Origin: Chloroflexota bacterium
GTDB taxonomy: Bacteria > Chloroflexota > Limnocylindria > Limnocylindrales > CSP1-4
Direction: 5' to 3'
NCBI GenBank assembly: GCA_021777365.1
Contig: JAJYDP010000055.1
Location: 1 to 13,536 of the forward strand
DNA: 13,536 nt
Positions 6,208 through 11,763 of this stretch are shown one piece after another. Under the pieces are notes generated by a model. It was not told where the DNA came from. It was given only the letters and a program-made list of their open reading frames with translations, and made no database searches. How positions within the stretch are numbered: the stretch's first letter is position 1; each line of letters starts with the position of its first letter. Made by a program: the position numbers and the translations under genes.

Positions 6208-7536
6208 TCACCGCAGTTCCAGGATCCGGTAGTGGCGGTCGCCCATCGGCGCGCGCACCACCACGTCGTCGCCCGCCCGGTGGCCCATCAGGGCGAGGCC
6301 GAGCGGCGAGGTGTTCGAGATGCGGCCCTCGGCGGGGCGCGCCTCGCTCGACCCCACGATGGTGTAGATCTCCTCGCCGTCGGACGACTCGACCACCACG
6401 GTCGAGCCCAGCGCGATCTCGTCGGCGGCCGCGGGCGCCTCGATGATCTGGGCGTGGCGGATCATCGACTCGAGCTGGCTGATGCGTCCCTCGGCGAACG
6501 ACTGCTCCTTGCGTGCCGCCTCGTAGTCCGCGTTCTCGCTGAGATCGCCCAGCTCGCGGGCCGCCCGGACGCGCGCGATGATCTCCGGGCGCCGCACCCG
6601 GACCAGCTCGTCCAGCTCCGCGCGGAGGCGGGCGAGGCCCTCGGGAGTGACGTGGACGGGGGCTGGCGTGCGCGCCGGCGCCGCTGCTGCGGCCTGGCGG
6701 CCCCGGGATCCACCGGTGGCCCGCGGAGCGCGACTCGACGCGGCAGGCGCCCGGGTCCGGCCGGCACTGGTGCGGGTCGCGCCGCCCGTGCCCCCGCTCC
6801 GTCCCGTCGCGGAAGAGGACCGGCTGGTTCCTCCGCTCGCCCGGCCCCGGGGCGCCATCCCGAGGTCGCTGGAGACCGCGTCACCGGGCGGCAGCGAGGT
6901 CACCCGACGGGTCGCGGTCGGCGCCTCCGGCGACGCGTCCAGCAGGTCGGTGGTGATCCCGTGTTCCTTCGGGAGGGCGCCCGGCGCCGCCATGTTCGCG
7001 AACGGCACCACCACCGTCGGGTCGTGGAGCGCGCTGACGACGGCGGGATCGACGGCCTGTGAGAACGCGGCCAGGAGGGCATCCTGGTACTCCTCCGGCG
7101 CGTCGGTCTCGGCCCACCAGACACGCGCCTGGTCCAGGCCGCGCAGCGTCTTCAGCCAGCGGCCGTCCGGGTGCGGCGCCGGGTCGCCCAGCGGCGTCCG
7201 GACGAGCTCGTCGATGCGCCGGCCGAGGGGCCCGGTGGTGGCCCCGACGTAGAGCACCACCTGGTCGGGGAGCCAGAACGAGGCCAGCCGCTGGGTCAGC
7301 TCCTTGCCGGTGGGACGGTGACCGTCGAGGAGCATGGCGGGGACGCGGTCGATCCAGGTGCCCACCGGCGACACGTCGACCGGCGCGCGGGGGAGGGGCG
7401 CGGGGATCTCGACCAGGTAGATGCCCGGACGGTTGCTGCGGGCCGGCATCCCCCAGCGGACCGGTCCGTCGGCCATGAGCCCCACGTTCCGGACGAGTTC
7501 CACGGCCCCCGCCGTGCGCCTGGTCGCTTCCGCCAT
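6208..7536 (-). CDS. Fusion of a GIY-YIG-like domain and a GreA/GreB transcription elongation factor
   Basis: A 442-aa two-module protein, against about 158 aa for ordinary GreA. Residues about 295-442 form a complete Gre factor. It has an N-terminal coiled coil with the acidic tip GDLSENADYEAARKEQ (330-345), which in GreA enters the RNA polymerase secondary channel and stimulates transcript cleavage. Its C-terminal FKBP-like domain has GSTVVVE, EGRIS and SPLGLALMG. Residues about 36-200 resemble a GIY-YIG nuclease-like domain: GIY at 38-40, YVG at 96-98, an LGRRIDEL helix with R106/R107, then YQDALLAAF and VVPFANM. The 55-residue gap between GIY and YVG is larger than the usual ~10-20, and the catalytic Glu on the later helix is not clear, so nuclease activity is uncertain. 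A Gly/Ser/Arg/Ala/Thr-rich linker (about 215-293) joins the modules. The ATG at 7536 has GAGGTGG about five bases upstream. First gene of a pair with the amidohydrolase. Confidence 0.85.
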   Translation of the reverse strand: MAEATRRTAGAVELVRNVGLMADGPVRWGMPARSNRPGIYLVEIPAPLPRAPVDVSPVGTWIDRVPAMLLDGHRPTGKELTQRLASFWLPDQVVLYVGATTGPLGRRIDELVRTPLGDPAPHPDGRWLKTLRGLDQARVWWAETDAPEEYQDALLAAFSQAVDPAVVSALHDPTVVVPFANMAAPGALPKEHGITTDLLDASPEAPTATRRVTSLPPGDAVSSDLGMAPRGRASGGTSRSSSATGRSGGTGGATRTSAGRTRAPAASSRAPRATGGSRGRQAAAAAPARTPAPVHVTPEGLARLRAELDELVRVRRPEIIARVRAARELGDLSENADYEAARKEQSFAEGRISQLESMIRHAQIIEAPAAADEIALGSTVVVESSDGEEIYTIVGSSEARPAEGRISNTSPLGLALMGHRAGDDVVVRAPMGDRHYRILELR

Positions 7537-7571
7537 GCCGCCACCTCGTGCTGCTGCCGCGCCCCGGACCC

Positions 7572-7587
7572 GGCCGTCGCGACGGCC
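7572..7587. repeat. Perfect 16-bp palindrome at the predicted Gre-fusion transcription start
   Basis: GGCCGTCGCGACGGCC is a perfect palindrome lying 4 to 19 bases downstream of the predicted -10 box (7591-7596), so it covers the likely +1 of the GIY-YIG/Gre transcript. It could be an operator for a dimeric regulator or a 5'-end RNA hairpin. No regulator is assigned. Confidence 0.6.
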
Positions 7588-7590
7588 CTC

Positions 7591-7619
7591 ACCGTACGCG
7601 ACTGCGGCGTCCTTGTCAT
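7591..7619 (-). promoter_or_regulatory. Predicted sigma-70-type promoter of the GIY-YIG/Gre gene
   Basis: On the minus strand, a -35-like ATGACA (7619-7614, five of six matches to TTGACA) and a -10-like TACGGT (7596-7591, TANNNT form) are separated by exactly 17 bp. The start would fall near 7584, giving a leader of about 48 bases before the ATG at 7536. Confidence 0.5.
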
Positions 7620-7670
7620 ACGAGCCGCGGCGACGGCCTGCGGCACCCGGCCCGCGGCACGGTGCCTGCC

Positions 7671-7693
7671 GCTCCGGCGCGGTCCGCCGGAGC
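7671..7693 (-). terminator. Terminator-like hairpin after the CAP-domain gene
   Basis: Perfect 9-bp arms GCTCCGGCG (7671-7679) and CGCCGGAGC (7685-7693) with a five-base loop, starting five bases after the TAG stop of the CAP gene. There is no T-tract, as for the other GC-rich hairpin in this window. A second stem GCGGCA/TGCCGC (7654-7659 with 7667-7672) partly overlaps and could be an alternative fold. Confidence 0.65.
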
Positions 7694-7698
7694 GCGTC

Positions 7699-8556
7699 CT
7701 ATGCGGGGCGCGGAGCCACGAGCAGGGTGTACGTGCGCCGCACGACGTTGCCTGCCGCGTCGACGACGACCAGCCGGACCTGGTGCTCGCCGACGCTGGA
7801 GCTCGTGAACGAGAACCGCGGCCCGCTGCCGATGCGCCGGCCGTCGAAGTACCAGCCGACACGGTCCGGGTACGCGCCACCCGAGATGGTCGCCCGGACC
7901 GTGATGTGCGTGCCCGCGATCATGCGCGCGGAGACCCGGCCGGTCGCTTCGAGCGCGGGCAGCGTGGCGTCCGCCGTGCCGTCCATGAAGATCACCGTGA
8001 AGTACTCGCGGCCGCCGGCAGCGCGGTACGTCCCGACTCCGAAGGCGTCGTAGCGCGTGTCCAGGATGTTGGCCAGGTGTGCGCTCGATCCCAGGAAGGC
8101 GCGCTCCATCACGGACGTCGCGTCCGCGGGTGCCGCGCTGTCCCACCCGATGTTCTCCCCCACCCAGCTGGCTTCGATGCCGATGCTTCGCATCACGTCG
8201 AAGACGGTGGTGCCGGCGGGCGGGATCTCGTGGCTGAAGTAGCCGCGCACGGCCATGTCCCGGCTCCGCCAGCGCGCGAGCCAGGTGAGCCGCGCGTCGA
8301 CCGCGAGCGGCGGGAGCCCGGCGGAGGCGCGCGTGTCGTTGGTCAGTGCCGCCAGCAGGTCCTCGGCCGCCGGACTCCAGGTCCGGACCGACCAGCTGCC
8401 GGGTGCCGGCGGCAGCACGGCCGCGGACGCGCGAGGAACGGGGGACGACGGGAGCGGGATGGCCACCACCACCCCGACGGCCACGGCCAGCAGCGCAGCG
8501 GTGACGACACGCACCGCCCTGGAGCCGGCGATCCCCCCGCTGCTGCGCCCCGACAC
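7699..8556 (-). CDS. Secreted CAP-domain (SCP/PR-1-like) protein with C-terminal beta-sandwich domain
   Basis: A 285-aa exported protein. A hydrophobic signal segment at about 16-34 and an Ala/Pro stretch precede a CAP domain (about 62-192). The characteristic residues are H109 in GYFSHEIP, E134 in VGENIGW and H160 in SSAHLANILD, with the downstream DAFGVGTY strand. Residues about 205-281 look like an Ig/PKD-type beta-sandwich (GWYFDGRRIG, SVGEHQVRLVVVDAAGN), probably for adhesion or wall contact. Bacterial CAP proteins are extracellular; their biochemical role is mostly unsettled. The start is GTG at 8556, only five bases after the S49 peptidase stop, with no good ribosome binding site, so translational coupling is likely. 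A 9-bp hairpin follows the stop. Confidence 0.9.
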   Translation of the reverse strand: MSGRSSGGIAGSRAVRVVTAALLAVAVGVVVAIPLPSSPVPRASAAVLPPAPGSWSVRTWSPAAEDLLAALTNDTRASAGLPPLAVDARLTWLARWRSRDMAVRGYFSHEIPPAGTTVFDVMRSIGIEASWVGENIGWDSAAPADATSVMERAFLGSSAHLANILDTRYDAFGVGTYRAAGGREYFTVIFMDGTADATLPALEATGRVSARMIAGTHITVRATISGGAYPDRVGWYFDGRRIGSGPRFSFTSSSVGEHQVRLVVVDAAGNVVRRTYTLLVAPRPA

Positions 8557-8561
8557 GACGC

Positions 8562-9422
8562 CTACAGGCCCCGGTACCGGTCGGACAGGCGAGCCTCGAC
8601 CTCGTCCGCCAGCGCGGAGGCGGTGGTGCTCGCCACGCGGTCCACGAGCCGGCCCAGCAGCGGCTGCCGCAGCCGCACCCGCGATGCCCGGGCCGGGACG
8701 CCGGCCATGCCGGCGGCCACCTCGATCGCGCGCTCCAGGTCGCCGATCTCGTCGACGAGCCCCAGCTCCAGGGCCCGGCGGCCCAGCCAGACCTCGCCGG
8801 TGGCGAGCTCGCGCACCCGCTCCTCCGGCAGGTGACGGGCCGTGGCGACACGCTCGACGAACGCGGCGTAGATCGCGTCGACCAGCTCCTGCTCCTTGGC
8901 GAGCTCCTCGTCGGAGTCATCCCGCCACGGCGCGCCCATCTCCTTGAGCCGGCCTGCCTTGCTGACGGTCACGCTGACCCCGGCACGGTCGAGCAGCCTG
9001 GCCACGCGCGGTCCCGCCGAGATCACCCCGATGGAGCCGACGATGGCGTTCGGGTTGGCCAGGATGCGCCGCGCGGGGAGGGCAGCGAGGTAGGCGCCCG
9101 AAGCGCCGGTGCCGCGGATGGCGGCGACCAGGGGCTTGGCGCGCGCGAGGCGCTCGAAGGCGAGGAAGAGATCGTCCGAGGCCGAGGCGGAACCGCCCGG
9201 TGAGTCGATGTCCAGCACCACCGCGGGGACCCGGCGCGAGTCGCGCAGGCGCGCCGCGAGTTCCACCAGCGTGGCCGTCCGACCGCCGCCGGCGATGGGC
9301 CCGTAGAGGCGGATGAGGGCCACGCGCCCGGGCGGGATCGGCACGTGGAGACCGGGCAGCAGGCGGGCCAGTCGCGCGCGGAGCGGGCAGGCCGTCTCGG
9401 TGGCTACGGAGCGGCGGGGCAT
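8562..9422 (-). CDS. S49-family signal peptide peptidase A-like serine protease, no membrane anchor
   Basis: A 286-aa ClpP/crotonase-fold peptidase. SppA proteins degrade leftover signal peptides at the membrane. The catalytic dyad is visible: nucleophile S108 in GTGASGAYLA and base K160 in GRLKEMGAPWR. Their 52-residue spacing is the same as Ser147/Lys199 in Bacillus subtilis SppA. Other family marks are LDIDSPGGSASAS (70-82) and the GSIGVI turn (129-134). Unlike typical SppA, no transmembrane segment precedes the domain; the N-terminus is Arg/Leu-rich and polar. I chose the ATG at 9422 because a TAGGCT -10 box sits seven bases upstream and the longer frame (to 9581) overlaps the divergent sigma gene. 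The gene is followed after five bases by the CAP-domain gene. Function on cytoplasmic or membrane-bound peptides is inferred. Confidence 0.9.
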   Translation of the reverse strand: MPRRSVATETACPLRARLARLLPGLHVPIPPGRVALIRLYGPIAGGGRTATLVELAARLRDSRRVPAVVLDIDSPGGSASASDDLFLAFERLARAKPLVAAIRGTGASGAYLAALPARRILANPNAIVGSIGVISAGPRVARLLDRAGVSVTVSKAGRLKEMGAPWRDDSDEELAKEQELVDAIYAAFVERVATARHLPEERVRELATGEVWLGRRALELGLVDEIGDLERAIEVAAGMAGVPARASRVRLRQPLLGRLVDRVASTTASALADEVEARLSDRYRGL

Positions 9423-9429
9423 GGGCGGG

Positions 9430-9435
9430 AGCCTA
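9430..9435 (-). promoter_or_regulatory. Predicted -10 element of the S49 peptidase gene (leaderless)
   Basis: TAGGCT on the minus strand, seven bases before the ATG at 9422, with no ribosome binding site between. Same arrangement as ldh and the AI-2E gene. Confidence 0.5.
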
Positions 9436-9452
9436 CCGCATCCGTTGCCGAC

Positions 9453-9468
9453 CGGTCCGCGGGGACCG
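9453..9468. repeat. Inverted repeat between the S49 peptidase and sigma factor genes
   Basis: CGGTCC (9453-9458) and GGACCG (9463-9468) flank a four-base GCGG loop in the 121-bp divergent intergenic region, at about -35 for the peptidase promoter. A candidate operator; no regulator is known. Confidence 0.4.
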
Positions 9469-9543
9469 CCCGGCACGCCCGGGGTGCGGCCGTGGAGACT
9501 CTTCCTCGCCCCGCACGCCGCTGTGGCATGATGCCAGCGCAGC

Positions 9544-10164
9544 ATGCCCGAACGCACCGTGACCGATCCCGACGGCGGCACCGACGCGCGGCGTGACGAG
9601 GAGGCGGCACTCCTTGCCCGCGTGCGCGACCGGGACGAACGTGCCCTGGAGGCGCTGTACCAGCGGTACGCCGGCGCGCTCTACTCGCTCGCCTACCAGG
9701 TGACGGGAGGCGACCGCTTCGCCCAGGACGTCGTCCAGGAGGTGTTCATCGTCGCCTGGCGGGACGCGCAGCGCTTCGACCCGTCCCGCGGCAGCGTGGG
9801 CGCCTGGCTCTTCGGCCTCGCGCGCCACAAGGCGATCGACGTCCTCCGGCGCGAGGCCACCGCCCGCCGCAGATCGGCGCCCGAGGTGGACCTGGAACTC
9901 GAGGTCGCCCCCGACGACGTGGACCACGACGCCTGGCAGAACCTGCGGCGCGAGCGTGTGGTCGAGGCGCTCCGCTCGCTCCCCGCGGCACAGCGCGAAT
10001 CCGTGGAGCTTGCCTTCTTCGCCGGGCTCACGCACGTCGAGGTCGCCGAGCGGCTGGGGATCCCGCTGGGGACCGCCAAGACCCGCATCCGGACCGGTCT
10101 GCTGCGGCTGCGCGACATCCTGGGAGACTCCCTCTCGGAGATGCCGGCGGGGAGCCGCGCATGA
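9544..10164 (+). CDS. ECF-type RNA polymerase sigma-70 family factor
   Basis: A 206-aa extracytoplasmic-function sigma factor with two domains only. Region 2 (about 35-105) has ALYQRYAGALYSLAYQVTG, the core-binding DVVQEVFIVAWRDAQRFDP and GAWLFGLARHKAIDVLRR, which contacts -10 DNA. An acidic linker (about 112-130) leads to region 4 (about 136-192), with LPAAQRESVELAFFAGLTHVEVAE and the helix-turn-helix GIPLGTAKTRIRTGLLRLR. The ATG at 9544 has no strong ribosome binding site; a CATGAT sequence eleven bases upstream may be the -10 box. Its stop overlaps the start of a zinc-finger anti-sigma factor (ATGA, 10161-10164), the usual sigma/anti-sigma operon. The signal and regulon are unknown. Confidence 0.94.
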   Translation: MPERTVTDPDGGTDARRDEEAALLARVRDRDERALEALYQRYAGALYSLAYQVTGGDRFAQDVVQEVFIVAWRDAQRFDPSRGSVGAWLFGLARHKAIDVLRREATARRRSAPEVDLELEVAPDDVDHDAWQNLRRERVVEALRSLPAAQRESVELAFFAGLTHVEVAERLGIPLGTAKTRIRTGLLRLRDILGDSLSEMPAGSRA

Positions 10165-10424
10165 ACCATCGGCATGTCCTCGAACTGGCCGCCGGCGCGG
10201 CCCTGGACGACCTCGATCCCGAGGAGCGGGACGCCATGGCGGCCCACCTGGCCGGCTGCCCCGCCTGCCGCGCGGGTGCCCGCGAGCTGGACGAAGTGAT
10301 CCTTGCACTCGGGATGGTCAGCCCGCGGCGGACCCCTCCGCCGGAGCTCTGGGGCTCGATCCGGGCGGCGATCCGCGCGACGAACGCCGGGTCGCCGGAC
10401 GCCGGGCCGGCTTCCGCTCGCTGA
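10161..10424 (+). CDS. Short zinc-binding anti-sigma factor (ZAS-like)
   Basis: An 87-aa protein expected to bind and hold the adjacent sigma factor. Residues H3, H29, C33 and C36 give H-x25-H-x3-C-x2-C, the same spacing as the zinc site of RsrA (C11, H37, C41, C44) with His in the first position. The core LAAGAALDDLDPEERDAMAAHLAGCPACR (8-36) is typical of the anti-sigma zinc-finger domain. There is no transmembrane segment and no extracytoplasmic sensor domain; after about residue 50 there is only one short helix (PPPELWGSIRAAI) and a tail. It is therefore probably a cytoplasmic, possibly redox-sensing, anti-sigma. It overlaps the sigma gene by four bases, with GGAG six bases upstream of the ATG. 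Confidence 0.85.
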   Translation: MNHRHVLELAAGAALDDLDPEERDAMAAHLAGCPACRAGARELDEVILALGMVSPRRTPPPELWGSIRAAIRATNAGSPDAGPASAR

Positions 10425-10478
10425 CGTCGTCGGCCGATCGACCCTGTGCCAGCTCCCGCGCGCTGGCGGGCCCGCGCC

Positions 10479-11690
10479 TCAGCCCGCGCCGGGACCCGGG
10501 GAGGCGGACGGCCGTTCCTGCGGCGAGGGCGCGCTTCCGGCGGCGAACGGGGGATGCTGCTGCGTTGCGGCGGACGGGGCGGGTGCCGGCGGCTGCACCA
10601 GCCCCGAGGGAGACCCGGGCACCGGCGCATGAATCGGCACGGCGAGCCCTTCCGTGGTCTCCGGGTAGAGCTCGGCGACGGTCACGTTGAGCGCCGCCGC
10701 GACCGGCACGGCCAGCAGCCCGCCGAGCACGCCCCACACCGACAGGCCCACCAGGACCGCGAAGATCGTCACCACGGGGTGCAGGTGGACCGCCCGCCCG
10801 ATGACCACCGGCATGACGAGCTGGTCCTCGACCTCCCGCACGACGACGTAGATGCCCAGCACCACCAGCGCCAGCTCGGTTCCCCCGTGCGAGAAGGCGA
10901 CCGTGCCGGCGAGGGCGGCCGCGATGATCGGGCCGACCAGCGGGATGATCTCGAGGATGCCGCTCACCATCGACAGCGCGAGCGCATACGGCACGTGGAG
11001 CAGCGGCCCCAGCAGCAGGTACAGGACCAGCGCGACCAGGACGATCAGGACGAGCTGCCCGCGCAGCCATCGCCCGAGCACCGCGTGGATGCGCGCCGCC
11101 ATCTCGACCGCACGCTCCCGCTGCTCCGGTTGCACGAACCGGAGCGCGAAGGGCCATGCCCGCTGGCCGTCGAGCAGCAGGTAGAACGAGACGATCACCA
11201 CCAGGACCGTCTGCACCGCCACGTCGCCGACGAGGCTCGCCAGGCGCAGGGCGTCGCTCGGCGTGGAGAGGGACTGCGCGATGGCGATGTTGAGGCCCCG
11301 CGCGATCTCGTCGACGGTGATGCGCCGCGTGCCCACCTGGATCGCGTCGTGTCCCAGGACGGTGCGCAGGCTCTCCGCGAGCGCCGCGGCGCCGCCGGTC
11401 GCCAGCTCCTCCAGCTCGCTCACCAGCTGGCCGGCCACGGCCCAGGTCACGGCCGCGATCACCGCCAGCGCGACCACGTACATGGCCAGCACGACGACGA
11501 TCCGTGGCACCCGGGTGCGGGCCTCGATCGCGGCCACCAGCGGGCTGAAGGCATACGCGATCACGGCCGCGATGACGAAGGGCGGCAGGACGTCCCGGGA
11601 GATCCACAGCAGGGCCAGCGCCGCCAGCGCCAGCCAGATCAGCCGGCGCCGCGGGCCGCCCGGGATGAGCTCCGTCGCAGCGTGCGTCAC
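10479..11690 (-). CDS. AI-2E family (PerM/YdiK/TqsA-type) membrane transporter
   Basis: A 403-aa integral membrane protein with about seven to eight predicted hydrophobic segments (roughly 17-31, 35-55, 63-88, 155-173, 211-232, 237-262, 271-286, 306-334). Family motifs are EIIPLVGP (247-254), VEDQLVMP (287-294) and GRAVHLHP (298-305). The soluble loop between the third and fourth segments (about 89-150) is also typical. Members include the E. coli autoinducer-2 exporter TqsA, but many have other or unknown substrates, some cation/proton-linked, so the substrate here is open. The last ~50 residues (about 350-403) are a Pro/Ala/Ser-rich disordered tail. The start is GTG at 11690, six bases after a TAAGCT -10 box, suggesting a leaderless transcript. 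It is divergent from the sugar kinase and convergent with the anti-sigma gene. Confidence 0.92.
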   Translation of the reverse strand: MTHAATELIPGGPRRRLIWLALAALALLWISRDVLPPFVIAAVIAYAFSPLVAAIEARTRVPRIVVVLAMYVVALAVIAAVTWAVAGQLVSELEELATGGAAALAESLRTVLGHDAIQVGTRRITVDEIARGLNIAIAQSLSTPSDALRLASLVGDVAVQTVLVVIVSFYLLLDGQRAWPFALRFVQPEQRERAVEMAARIHAVLGRWLRGQLVLIVLVALVLYLLLGPLLHVPYALALSMVSGILEIIPLVGPIIAAALAGTVAFSHGGTELALVVLGIYVVVREVEDQLVMPVVIGRAVHLHPVVTIFAVLVGLSVWGVLGGLLAVPVAAALNVTVAELYPETTEGLAVPIHAPVPGSPSGLVQPPAPAPSAATQQHPPFAAGSAPSPQERPSASPGPGAG

Positions 11691-11696
11691 GCGCAG

Positions 11697-11702
11697 AGCT
11701 TA
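11697..11702 (-). promoter_or_regulatory. Predicted -10 element of the AI-2E gene (leaderless)
   Basis: TAAGCT on the minus strand, six bases before the GTG at 11690. No room exists for a ribosome binding site, so a leaderless mRNA is likely. Confidence 0.55.
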
Positions 11703-11704
11703 GT

Positions 11705-11729
11705 CGGTACGCGCGCCCGGTACGCGCGC
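11705..11729. repeat. Two 12-bp direct repeats in the AI-2E/kinase divergent promoter region
   Basis: CGGTACGCGCGC occurs at 11705-11716 and again at 11718-11729, one base apart. The first copy sits just upstream of the AI-2E -10 box. They are followed by GGCGTC-type hexamer repeats (11730-11747). A shared operator for both genes is possible. Confidence 0.6.
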
Positions 11730-11763
11730 GGCGTCGGCGTCGGCGTGGGCGCATCATCACGCC

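Noticed and set aside
9423..9581. Longer S49 peptidase start at 9581
   Set aside because: It would overlap the divergent sigma factor gene, adds Gly/Pro/Arg-rich sequence without a hydrophobic helix, and skips the -10 box at 9430-9435.
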